Assembly (NCBI GenBank): GCA_023481165.1
Contig: JAMCWO010000369.1
Span: 1 to 64,000 of the forward strand
DNA from: Planctomycetota bacterium
Lineage (GTDB): Bacteria; Planctomycetota; Phycisphaerae; Sedimentisphaerales; Anaerobacaceae
Direction of reading: 5' to 3'
DNA length: 64,000 nucleotides
The position numbers and the translations under genes were made by a program. Each line of letters opens with the position of its first letter. Within the stretch, counting starts at the first letter, position 1. Below, one piece after another: positions 18,434 to 26,601 of the stretch. Under the pieces are notes generated by a model, which was not told the origin of the DNA, searched no databases, and saw only the letters and a list, made by a program, of their open reading frames with translations.

Positions 18434-20428
18434 CTATTTGAAGGCATAGAACGCCACACCCTCGGAGGTGTAGGCGCCGGGGTTCTCCTTGAGCAGCCGA
18501 TCCCGCTCGGCGGGGTCGATCGTGTAGAAGTGGGCGTTGTCCCCCGGCTGGTAGAACCGAAAGACCGGCTGGCTCGTCAGCGGTTGGGCGCCTTCGGGAT
18601 AGGCGTAAAATGCCACCCCTTCGAACTGCCAGATCTTTCCGTATTTCGCCACGAGCAGGTCCTTCTCGGCGTTGTCGATCGTGTAGAAATGGTCCTGGGC
18701 CTTGGCCGACCAGAACCGGTAGACCGGAGCTAGGCCGGGGGTATTCGCCGTGGCAGCCGCCTGGAAGGCCGGCCCTTCGTAGGTCCAGGTCTTGGAATAC
18801 TCCTTGAGGAGCTTGTCCCGCTCGGCGGGATTGATCGTGTAAAAGTGCCGCCGCAGGACCGGGGACCAGAAACGATCCACGTTGCTGAGAGAGGGCACCG
18901 TCAGGCCCCCGGTCTCAACGGCGAAATTGTCCAGGTAGGCGTCGCCGGAGCGGATGGTCTGGCGGTCCGAGCCGCCGCCCAGGTAGAGCCAGAGCTTCTG
19001 GCCGGCCCAGGAGCCGCGCAACAGGCCGGGGACCATGCGCCAGGCGTGGTCGGCCCCATAGCCGGTCGTGCTGAAATAGAGCTTGTCTAGGCGCGCATCG
19101 TAAGAGACGTAGAGCACGCCGTCGTCGTCCGTTCGATTGGCCGCGTCAGTCTGGGTTCCATCGCGGTCGACGGCCTCGTAGGCGAGGTACCGGTAGGAGT
19201 TGCTGGAGCCCGGTCCGAACTCCACGTGGCCGGCCCTCAGGTCGTCGATATTGGGCGCCAGTCCGATGGTAAGCCACCCCGTGAATTCTGCACGCAGGCT
19301 CCAGCGAAACCCCACTTGGAAGGAGAAGTCATTCGTCGGATCGATGCGCCAGCCGTTGCTGACGTAGTACGCGGGGGTCCTTTGGGCTCCGGCCGTCGCG
19401 CGCAGCTCCAGGCGGCCGTTGGCCTCATCGAGCCAGCAACTGGCCGGATCGTTGCCGTACTGTTTCCAGAGACTCCCCAGTTTGTTGTCGTCGAAATCAT
19501 CGCCGATCTTCGGCGCCGCGGCCTGGCCCGTCAGGGCCACGCTGTAATAGAGGCCGGCGGCCAGGGCCGTATAATTCCTGTCCGCCGGCGGTTTGGCCTG
19601 CCCCCAATTCGGGTGGCCGGAACTGTCCGTTCCAGCGCCCCAACCGACAAGGGATCCATCCTTCTTCAGAGCCAGGCAATGCAGGTAGCCCGCCACGACG
19701 GCGGTGTAGTCATTGCCCGTGGGAACTCTGGCCAGGCCGACGTTGTCGGCCTCGAAACCCCACCACACCAGCGAGCCATCGCTGCGCAGGGCCACGCAGA
19801 AGGTCCCCCCGGCGCCAATCGCCGTGAAGGGGCCGTGGGTGGGCGTATCTTGGATCGCCGCCCAATGGCCCCAGGAAGCCAGGGAGCCGTCGGACCGCAG
19901 GGCCACCCCATGCGCGTCGCCCGCGACCACCGCCGTGAACCCGGTGCCCTTCGGCACGGTGGAAACCTGGCCCCACCGATCGCTGCCCCACGCAACGAGG
20001 GAGCCGTTGGTCCGCAGCGCCACGGCGAAGCCTTCACCGCCCTCGACGGCGATAAAGTCCTTGCCCGCCGGCGCCCGCGAGACCTGGCCGTCGGAATTTC
20101 CCCCCCAGACGGCCAGGGACCCGTCGATACGAATCGCCAGGCTGAAATCGGCCCCGGCCGCAACCGCCCGGTACTTCCCGGCCGGCACGTTGCACTGGCC
20201 GCTATCATTCTGTCCCCAAGCCACGATGGTGCCATCGGCCCGCAGTGCCAGGCCGTGCGCATCTCCGGCGGCCACGGCGATATAGGTGTCTCCGCTCGGT
20301 AGACGAGTGACCTGGCCATCCGAGTCCGAGCCCCACGCCCGCAACTGGCCGGCCGTCGCCGATCCCGCCGCCCAGAGGCCAACGAGCACCGCGACGAGCA
20401 GTACGTGATAGATTGTCCTTCGCCTCAT
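18434..20428 (-). CDS. Secreted RCC1-repeat protein with DUF5648 module
   Basis: The product has 664 residues. After a signal peptide (VLLVAVLVGLWAAGSATA) come about six or seven RCC1-like blades (residues 28-300) with the recurring pattern VAAGDAHGLALRADGTIVAWG, forming a beta-propeller. Residues 310-510 look like a concanavalin/LamG-like jelly roll (DDFDDNKLGSLWKQYG at its start, YLDNFAVET at its end). Three DUF5648 units close the protein (about 520-664). An adhesion or carbohydrate-binding role is inferred. It precedes the DUF5648 protein at 17111-18334 with about 100 bases between them, probably one transcript. Confidence 0.85.
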   Translation of the reverse strand: MRRRTIYHVLLVAVLVGLWAAGSATAGQLRAWGSDSDGQVTRLPSGDTYIAVAAGDAHGLALRADGTIVAWGQNDSGQCNVPAGKYRAVAAGADFSLAIRIDGSLAVWGGNSDGQVSRAPAGKDFIAVEGGEGFAVALRTNGSLVAWGSDRWGQVSTVPKGTGFTAVVAGDAHGVALRSDGSLASWGHWAAIQDTPTHGPFTAIGAGGTFCVALRSDGSLVWWGFEADNVGLARVPTGNDYTAVVAGYLHCLALKKDGSLVGWGAGTDSSGHPNWGQAKPPADRNYTALAAGLYYSVALTGQAAAPKIGDDFDDNKLGSLWKQYGNDPASCWLDEANGRLELRATAGAQRTPAYYVSNGWRIDPTNDFSFQVGFRWSLRAEFTGWLTIGLAPNIDDLRAGHVEFGPGSSNSYRYLAYEAVDRDGTQTDAANRTDDDGVLYVSYDARLDKLYFSTTGYGADHAWRMVPGLLRGSWAGQKLWLYLGGGSDRQTIRSGDAYLDNFAVETGGLTVPSLSNVDRFWSPVLRRHFYTINPAERDKLLKEYSKTWTYEGPAFQAAATANTPGLAPVYRFWSAKAQDHFYTIDNAEKDLLVAKYGKIWQFEGVAFYAYPEGAQPLTSQPVFRFYQPGDNAHFYTIDPAERDRLLKENPGAYTSEGVAFYAFK

Positions 20429-20816
20429 GATCGATCCCCTTAGTACGGGCGAATGATCATTCGCCCCTACAGTCCCTGCGTGTTTCCCCTATCCCCCAAC
20501 TTGGCGACGTAACCACCTCCTGGGTCGCGCGGACCATTTGACACAGTTGAGGCCGCCATCCAACCCTTGCGCAGCCTTCCGGCCGACCTCACCATACATA
20601 ATGAAGCCGTACCCACTGCTAATTGTGCCCGTTGCGCCGCTTTTGTAACGCCCAAACAGGTCCTTTCAGTGCTCGGGCCGCCACAAACCGGCAAATTCCT
20701 CACACGTACACGGCCTCCGCACCCGTAGTTATTCTGTAATAAGCCTTTGGGCACTTGAAGTCTCAGTGAACCGACTGAATGAACAGGATCAAGTCAGGCG
20801 TGGGAAAGGATGAATC
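20429..20816. other. Intergenic region with GGGCGAAT palindrome
   Basis: A 388-base gap lies between divergent genes. It contains the 20-base perfect palindrome at 20448-20467 and a small TTATTCTGTAATAA hairpin near 20729. No ORF of interest and no clear promoter pair was found. Confidence 0.5.
20448..20467. repeat. Perfect palindrome GGGCGAATGATCATTCGCCC
   Basis: Self-complementary over all 20 bases and flanked by TAC and CTAC, resembling the outer GTAGGGGCGAAT arms of dispersed palindromes. It lies 20 bases upstream of the RCC1 gene start, where it could also act as an operator; that second reading is unsupported. Confidence 0.75.
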
Positions 20817-20999
20817 ATGGGACTGTTAGGATGGGCTTTGATATTCCTGGTCGTTGCTATCATTGCTGCTGCCTTTGGCTTCGGTGGCATAGCCTCGGCG
20901 TCAGCGGGCATAGCCAAAGTACTGTTCTTCATCTTCCTCGTGGTCTTCATTGTCCTATTGATATCGGCTCTCCTGGGGGGTGGTGGCGTAGCGGCGTGA
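20817..20999 (+). CDS. DUF1328 small membrane protein
   Basis: The product has 60 residues and two hydrophobic helices: [22 protein letters not shown] at the start and [20 protein letters not shown] near the end, joined by [11 protein letters not shown]. This is the DUF1328 (YtjA-like) pattern, an inner-membrane peptide family often linked with stress conditions. AAGGA lies 7 bases upstream of the ATG. The overlapping longer ORF from 20810 in another frame is a shadow. Confidence 0.88.
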   Translation: MGLLGWALIFLVVAIIAAAFGFGGIASASAGIAKVLFFIFLVVFIVLLISALLGGGGVAA

Positions 21000-21225
21000 A
21001 GGGGCTGCCCACCACGCACGCACAGGGGGACGGCAAAACGCTACACGCGTGGCAGACGTATACGTGTTCGAGACCGAAGGACAGATCGCAGGGTTTATGA
21101 TGTTCAGCCCTGCGCGCGGGTCCATACGAGGCTTATTCGTGGCTCTGCCCTTCCGAAATCAGGCTTCACCGTCCGCTATTGCGTCCAATCTGGCAACGGG
21201 CCTTGTGGAACCCGAATCAGCTTCC

Positions 21226-22413
21226 TTAATCGCCCGCGCCATACGGCTTCATCAATTCGGCGTTGTCCACCCACATGAGGAAGAACGGCGTGGCATTGGG
21301 CTCGCGCTTCTGGACGCAGATCAAGAACGGCCGATCAAAGTGCAGACGCCGCTGCGGCTTTGGTGCCGCCTTCTTCGTTATCGCTGCGCGGCCTTCAGAT
21401 TCCAGGACCACGCCCGTTCGACTCAGAGTGAAGTCAATCTTCTGCAGGGCTTCAAAGAAGAAGTAATCAGTCTATTTCTGGTTGCCGAGGAATTTGCCCA
21501 ATAGTTCGCCGAAGTGATGCGTCAGCTTGTAGAGCACGTCCGGCACGATCAGAGTGTCCCCAGGTCCGAGTCGGCGCAAGGCCTCGTTGTTCGGGTCGTT
21601 CTTGAAGGCCGCGATCTTGTTCTGCAACGCTTTTGCCGCCTCGCCGAGCGTACTGTATTGCGGCATGCAGGCTAATATGACTTGATAGGGCTGCGTCTGC
21701 TTGGATGGATCGACAGCGAATTGCGCGGTGTCCGATGATCCACCGGAATCATAGTAGAGGACTTCTACCTGATTGCGGACATGCTCGCGGTCCTTGCTGG
21801 GTCCACTGGTCTGAGCGCAGAACGCCGTGACACCTGTCTTCTCGCCACTGGAGCCCTGGAAATCGAACGCCCTCAGATAGGTGTAGTACGGATATTGGAA
21901 TGCGACATCGATGTTGAGGTACGCATAGGCGAGGATGACATCGGGGAAGGTCGTGTATCTACTATCGAAGGTGGGCACAGGCTCTGAGGGGAAGCGCCGC
22001 CTCATCTCCTTTTGAATCTCCTTGATGATACCCTTCTGCACGAAACCCGCGACCGCGTAGTAGGACTTGTCCTCGATACTCCCGGTGGGGAACGGTGCTC
22101 CGTTCAAGCGATTCGCCAATTCTTCTGCCCCGAGGACCTGGATTGGCTCACCGATGATATCCTGCTTGAGCTTGTCCCAAGCCATTTGGAACGTGGCGCA
22201 CCAGATCGCGTTCTTATGCTCCGCCAGCGGGCAATCCAGCGTAGCGACCACGACAGTCTGCTTGAGGTTCTTGGAATCAACCTCTGCCGCACGGGCGTGG
22301 GTTTTCGTTTGCCGGCACGCCACCGGCAGCAGCGATGCCACAAGGAGGCCTGCGAGAGTAACAATCAGAACCTTGATTCGCGTCAGTCTCGTCGAACCGG
22401 GCAGCCGCACCAT
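21226..22413 (-). pseudogene. Serpin-like lipoprotein broken by a single TAG
   Basis: Reading from 22413 gives 313 residues, then TAG at 21474-21472; the same frame continues without other stops to TAA at 21226. The downstream part (TDYFFFEALQKIDFTLSRTG, then RPFLICVQKREPNATPFF) matches the intact paralogue at 22459-23661 in order and spacing. The paralogue has Trp (TGG) where this copy has TAG, so a single nonsense change explains the break. The N-terminus is a lipoprotein-like signal ending LPVAC. The 313-residue fragment lacks the reactive-loop region, so it would be inactive as a serpin. Confidence 0.8.
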
Positions 22414-22458
22414 CTGTTTTTCCTTTCGAATTCGACAACAAGCCTTGTGGAACCCGAA

Positions 22459-23661
22459 TCAGCTTCCTTGACCGCGCGCCGCAAACGGCTTCATCAATTC
22501 GGCGTTGTCCACCCACATAAGGAAAAAGGGCGTCGCATTCGGCTCCCGCTTCTGGACACAAATGAGGAAAGGCCGGTTGAAATCAAAGTGACGGGGCTTT
22601 TGCTCACGTGGCGGGCCGCCACGCGTAGCTGGTCTTACAAGGGCTTCGGACTTAAGGACCACGCCGGTTCGGCTCAAGGTGAAATCAATTCTCTGCATCG
22701 CCTCGGAGATGAAGTAGTTTGGCCACTTGGCGTTGCCGAGGTCTTTGTCAAGCATCTCGTTGAAGCGATGCATCAGCTTGCAGGCGACATCAGGCACGAT
22801 CAGGGTGTCAATGGAGCGGAGCTTGCGAAGGACTTCATAGTCCGGGTCGGCCTTGAACTCGTCGATCTTCTGCCGCAATGCTTTGGCGGCCCCGTCGAAC
22901 GTACTATGGTGTGGCATGCGGGCGAGGATAACCTGGTATGGTTGTGTTCCTTTCGACAGATCGACAGCAAATTGTGTCGCGTCAGCGGACTGTCCTTCTT
23001 CGTAGTTTAGGATATCGACCTGACCTCGCATTTGCTCATAGCCCCACGCCCCAGGGCTGCTCGCAGCGCTGAATGCTGTGACGCTCGCATGCGTACCGAC
23101 TGAATCCTGAAACTCGAACGCGTTCGGACAAGCCCAGTAGGGGAACTGGAACCCGACATCTACGTTCAGATATGCATACGCCACGATGGTATCAGAGCGG
23201 GTGCTGTATATGTCGTCGAAGGATGGGACCGGCTCAGAGGGAAAGCGTCGTGCCATTTCTTTTCGAACTTGCTTAACAATGCCATTCTTCACGAAGCCGG
23301 CGGCCACGTAGTAGGATTTCTCCTCGATACTCGCAATGGGGAATTGAGATCGGTTCAAGCGGTCTGCCAATTCCTGGGCCTCCGGAATCTGGATCGGCTC
23401 GCCGATGATGTCCTGCTTGAGCTCATCCCAGGCCATCTGGAAGGTGGAGCACCAGATCGCGTTCTTATGCTCCGGCAGCGGACAATCCAGCGTAGCGACC
23501 ACGATTGTCTGCTTGAGGTTCTTGGAATCGACCTCCGGCGCGCGGGCGTGGGTCTTCGTCTGTCGGCACGCCACCGGCAGCGATAAGACGAACATCCCGA
23601 AGAGCGCAAGAGCCAGACCTGCGATTTGCCTCGGCCTCATTGAACTCCACCGCCTCGCCAT
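22459..23661 (-). CDS. Serpin-like predicted lipoprotein
   Basis: The product has 400 residues. The signal region LALALFGMFVLSLPVAC suggests lipid anchoring, although Pro at -3 is atypical. The C-terminal 80 residues resemble the serpin reactive-loop and breach region: RTGVVLKSEALV in the place of the hinge, then HFDFNRPFLICVQ and TPFFLMWVDNAELM in place of the conserved HPFLFLIR and ILFMGRV strands. Serpins trap serine or cysteine proteases by loop insertion. The N-terminal half diverges strongly, so the assignment is tentative. It is a tandem duplicate of the broken copy downstream, sharing even the 3-prime flank (CCTTGTGGAACCCGAATCAG). Confidence 0.7.
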   Translation of the reverse strand: MARRWSSMRPRQIAGLALALFGMFVLSLPVACRQTKTHARAPEVDSKNLKQTIVVATLDCPLPEHKNAIWCSTFQMAWDELKQDIIGEPIQIPEAQELADRLNRSQFPIASIEEKSYYVAAGFVKNGIVKQVRKEMARRFPSEPVPSFDDIYSTRSDTIVAYAYLNVDVGFQFPYWACPNAFEFQDSVGTHASVTAFSAASSPGAWGYEQMRGQVDILNYEEGQSADATQFAVDLSKGTQPYQVILARMPHHSTFDGAAKALRQKIDEFKADPDYEVLRKLRSIDTLIVPDVACKLMHRFNEMLDKDLGNAKWPNYFISEAMQRIDFTLSRTGVVLKSEALVRPATRGGPPREQKPRHFDFNRPFLICVQKREPNATPFFLMWVDNAELMKPFAARGQGS

Positions 23662-23702
23662 TTGCTTCTCCCTTCAAACTGCTGCCAACCCAACCTGGGT
23701 GC

Positions 23703-23726
23703 CATGCCTACGCTCGCGTAGGCATG
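23703..23726. repeat. CATGCCTACG hairpin repeat
   Basis: Perfect 10-base arms CATGCCTACG/CGTAGGCATG around CTCG. The same words recur in the element at 49303-49381. Confidence 0.8.
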
Positions 23727-23795
23727 CTTGTTGTACCGGATGGAGCGTCTTTATGCAAGTGTGACGGCGTGCCTTAGCCTAGTAAACAACGCTCT

Positions 23796-23887
23796 GGGTG
23801 GCACGGCCAAACTCGTTTGACCGTGCTCGTCTCGACCGCTCCTTCGCGTTTGAAGACACGCTCAAGCTGCGCTTGGGCGTGCCACCC
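23796..23887. repeat. GGGTGGCAC-family dispersed repeat
   Basis: It opens with GGGTGGCACGGCCAAACT and closes with GCTGCGCTTGGGCGTGCCAC. The same outer and inner words in the same order are found at 52774-52904, so this is a second copy of one element rather than a chance hairpin. Confidence 0.85.
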
Positions 23888-24061
23888 GGACCCTCCGAAG
23901 GGTCTGGGCTAAGTCCGTGCACGGACTTGATCGTTCGTGGGCTTTTGGACCGGGCCCCTCCGCAAGGTCCCGGGTTGACGGTGGGGGGGCGGGGGCATAG
24001 AATACCACGGTCGTTTTTCGGATGGATGGATGCTGGGCAATTGGGCGAAAGGGATCCTACG

Positions 24062-25339
24062 ATGGCCATTGATCGCGATCAGGTAGCCGGGTGTTTGCAG
24101 GAGTGCAAGACACATCTGACGACGGAACTGCTGCCGTTCTGGCTCAAGCGCGCCAAGGACGACAAGTACGGCGGCTTCGTCACGCATTTCGATAAGGACG
24201 GCAAGGACTCCGGCACCGACGAGAAGTCGATGCTGGGGCAGATGCGGTTCATCTTCTCGATGTCGACGGCGCACCGGGCCGGCTATGGCAACGGGCAATG
24301 CGCCGAGTTCGCCCGGCATGGCGTGGAGTTCGTGCTCAAGCGGCTCTGGGACGAGAAGTACGGCGGCTTCTACTGGATGGCCAACCGCAAGGGCGAAATC
24401 ACCATCGACAAGAAGATCCTCTACGGCCTGAGCTTCGCCATGTACGGGCTGAGCGAGTACACGATGGCCACCGGCGACCCACGCGGGCAACAGTACGCGG
24501 AGAAGGTCTTCGATCTCGTCAAAAAGCACGCCGCGGAGACGATGTATGGCGGCTATTACGAGATGTTCGAGCGCAACTGGGACCTGTGCGGGCCCGGACC
24601 CAAGGGCGGCGACCGCAAGACCCTCGATGTGCACATGCACCTGATGGAAGCGTTTACGAACATGTACGAGTGCACGAAGCAGGAGATCCACCGCCGGACG
24701 CTGGTGGAGGACATCGACCTCCTCCTGAAGCGGATTCTGCACAAGCGGTACGCGACGGGCATTCCGCAGTTCACCATCGACTGGAAGGTGGCCCCGCAAA
24801 TCAAGTTCGACATTGTCTGGGGCTGGGACCGGTTCGCCGAGGGCGGCCAGAAAGCTCACGCCGAGGACAACACGTCCGCCGGACATAATGTCGAATTCGC
24901 GTGGCTGTTGGCCCATGCGTCTGATGTGCTGGGCGCTACCTACTGGGACGAGTACAAGAAGGTCATCAAGAAGGCGATGGACCACGGCTTGAAGAACGGC
25001 ATCGATCCCGAGTACGGCGGAGTCTACACCGAGGGCCCGCACGCCGGCGGCGTCTATGATATGGAAAAGGAGTTCTGGCAGCAGGCCGAGGTCATGATCG
25101 GCATGCTGGAAGGCTGCCTGCGCTTCGGGCCCAAGCCCTACTGGCCGGCGTATCTGAAGGTGCATCGGTTCGTCTTCGATAAGATGATCAATCATCCGGT
25201 CGGCGAGTGGTGGCCGCTGCTCAGCCGCGAGGGCCAGCCCGTCCACTGGACGCACATGAGCCACTCGTGGAAGGTCAACTACCACACGATCCGCTGCATG
25301 GTCGAGTGCATCAAGCGCCTGGAGAAGTTGCTGGGCTGA
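24062..25339 (+). CDS. N-acylglucosamine 2-epimerase (AGE) family protein
   Basis: The product has 425 residues and an (alpha/alpha)6-barrel pattern. Recognisable family positions include KYGGF (twice), the central segment LDVHMHLMEAF, the active-site-type histidines in SAGHNVEFAWLL (about residue 277), DPEYGGVYTEG, KEFWQQAEVMIGML and a terminal His in THMSHSWKVNYHT. Such enzymes epimerise C2 of N-acyl-glucosamine or of glucose units (cellobiose 2-epimerase branch). The spacing resembles the latter, but substrate is not decided. The ATG at 24062 follows the repeat field; the longer frame is rejected. It begins a run of plus-strand sugar-related genes. Confidence 0.9.
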   Translation: MAIDRDQVAGCLQECKTHLTTELLPFWLKRAKDDKYGGFVTHFDKDGKDSGTDEKSMLGQMRFIFSMSTAHRAGYGNGQCAEFARHGVEFVLKRLWDEKYGGFYWMANRKGEITIDKKILYGLSFAMYGLSEYTMATGDPRGQQYAEKVFDLVKKHAAETMYGGYYEMFERNWDLCGPGPKGGDRKTLDVHMHLMEAFTNMYECTKQEIHRRTLVEDIDLLLKRILHKRYATGIPQFTIDWKVAPQIKFDIVWGWDRFAEGGQKAHAEDNTSAGHNVEFAWLLAHASDVLGATYWDEYKKVIKKAMDHGLKNGIDPEYGGVYTEGPHAGGVYDMEKEFWQQAEVMIGMLEGCLRFGPKPYWPAYLKVHRFVFDKMINHPVGEWWPLLSREGQPVHWTHMSHSWKVNYHTIRCMVECIKRLEKLLG

Positions 25340-25370
25340 CGCGGACTTATGTTGTGATTGGCGTTCCTGT

Positions 25371-25471
25371 ATTGTCACCCCCGCGCAGTGCCTGCCCTCG
25401 ACCTGATCGAGGGCGGGGGGCCAGGAACGTACGATGGATTACTGGATTCCCGCTTGCGCGGGAATGACAAT
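25371..25471. repeat. Inverted repeat ATTGTCA..GGAATGACAAT
   Basis: Sixteen-base arms (ATTGTCACCCCCGCGC and GCGCGGGAATGACAAT) enclose GGATTCCCGCTTGCGCGGGA, a motif typical of dispersed bacterial repeats. It lies directly after the AGE gene and may serve as its terminator hairpin. Confidence 0.8.
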
Positions 25472-25488
25472 CGCCCGGGAGTAGCCTC

Positions 25489-25559
25489 GTAGGGTGGGCT
25501 GTGCCCACCAACTCCTGAGGATGAAGCGGACGACAGATGGTGGGCACAGCCCACCCTAC
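25489..25559. repeat. GTAGGGTGGGC-family palindrome before a start codon
   Basis: Perfect 22-base arms (25489-25510 and 25538-25559) differ from the copy at 6409-6481 by one paired change (GTGCCC for GGGCCC) and flank 27 bases. The paired change keeps the stem perfect. The right arm ends 4 bases before the ATG of the next gene. Confidence 0.9.
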
Positions 25560-25563
25560 AAAT

Positions 25564-26595
25564 ATGGAATACGAAGGCCGGTACAAGGCGTTTGATGCGA
25601 CGCGGATCAGGACGTATCCGCTGCGCACCCGCAGCAATAAGGTGAAGCTGAACGACCTGGTCTTTCCGAAGGACCTGGCGGCATTCGCGTTCGATCTGCC
25701 GGAAACGGTGCGGCAGGATGTTCGGACTGTCGCGGAGGCGATAGGTGCTGCGCGCCACGAGAAAAAGCCTGTTATCCTGTTCACCGGGGCGCACCTGATC
25801 AAGAACGGGTTGGGGCCGCTGTTGCTCGAATTGGTGGAGCGAGGGGCGGTGACGCTCGTAGCGGGTAACGGCGCGACGGCCATTCACGACTTCGAGCTGG
25901 CCCTGGTCGGCGAGACGAGCGAGAATGTGCCGACGGCCCTCGACAAGGGCCAGTTCGGCATGGCGTATGAGTTCGCCTATATCAACATGGCCCTGTCCGT
26001 AGGCAACCAGCAGAAGCTGGGCTACGGCGAGTCGCTCGGGCGGATGATCTGCGATGACAAGTTCCGCCGGGCGGTCCTAGCGCTCGTGGCGAAGCAGGAT
26101 TCGATCCAACAATTTGGCCATCCGGAGGTCAGCGTCCTGGCGGCGTGCTACCAGCGGAAGATTCCCTTCACAGTGCATGCCGGCCTCGGGACCGATGTGA
26201 TCGATCAGCATCCGAGTTTCGACGGCCAGGCCAAGGGCGGCTGCTCCGGGCGGGACTTCCTGATCTATACGAACGAAGTGACGAAGCTCACGAAAGGGGG
26301 CGTCGTTATCAATATCGGCAGCGCCGTGACCGGACCGGAAGTGCTGCTCAAGGCGGTCTCGATGGCGGCTAATGTCGGCGCGGTGCCGCACGGCATCCTC
26401 ACCGCCGACTTCGACCTCCGCGAGCATGAGCCCCGGCAGATGACCGATGAGTCGGCCGCGGGCTACTATTTCCGGGACCAGAAGAGCGTCGTTACCCGAA
26501 TCCCCCACGCCTTCAGCGGCAAGGGGCTTTACATCCGGGCCGACCAGGCGCAGACTTTCCCCTTCCTGTGCCAACAGATACTTGAAACGCTGTGA
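25564..26595 (+). CDS. Conserved protein of unknown function, Rossmann-like
   Basis: The product has 343 residues. Motifs include ILFTGAHLIKNGLGPLLLEL (about 76-95), VTLVAGNGATAIHDFE (about 100-115) and GGVVINIGSAVTGPEVLLKA (about 245). The alternating strands and glycine loops suggest an NAD-binding or deoxyhypusine-synthase-like fold, but I cannot assign a reaction. It ends 6 bases before the PfkB-HAD gene, so both are co-translated and probably act in one sugar pathway. No Shine-Dalgarno site precedes the ATG because the repeat arm occupies that place; the in-frame ATG at 25537 lies inside the repeat. Confidence 0.85.
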   Translation: MEYEGRYKAFDATRIRTYPLRTRSNKVKLNDLVFPKDLAAFAFDLPETVRQDVRTVAEAIGAARHEKKPVILFTGAHLIKNGLGPLLLELVERGAVTLVAGNGATAIHDFELALVGETSENVPTALDKGQFGMAYEFAYINMALSVGNQQKLGYGESLGRMICDDKFRRAVLALVAKQDSIQQFGHPEVSVLAACYQRKIPFTVHAGLGTDVIDQHPSFDGQAKGGCSGRDFLIYTNEVTKLTKGGVVINIGSAVTGPEVLLKAVSMAANVGAVPHGILTADFDLREHEPRQMTDESAAGYYFRDQKSVVTRIPHAFSGKGLYIRADQAQTFPFLCQQILETL

Positions 26596-26601
26596 GTGCG
26601 T

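Larger units (their letters stand above)
23662..24061. other. Intergenic region filled with dispersed repeats
   Basis: A 400-base gap lies between divergent genes. It is largely taken up by two hairpin elements (23703-23726 and 23796-23887) and a G-rich tract. The ORF track extends the AGE epimerase gene through here from 23798, but that stretch is repeat-derived and not conserved. Confidence 0.6.

Noticed and set aside
21049-21504. 151-residue plus-strand ORF and 22012-23010 plus-strand ORF opposite the serpin-like genes
   Set aside because: Their similarity to each other merely reflects the tandem duplication on the minus strand.
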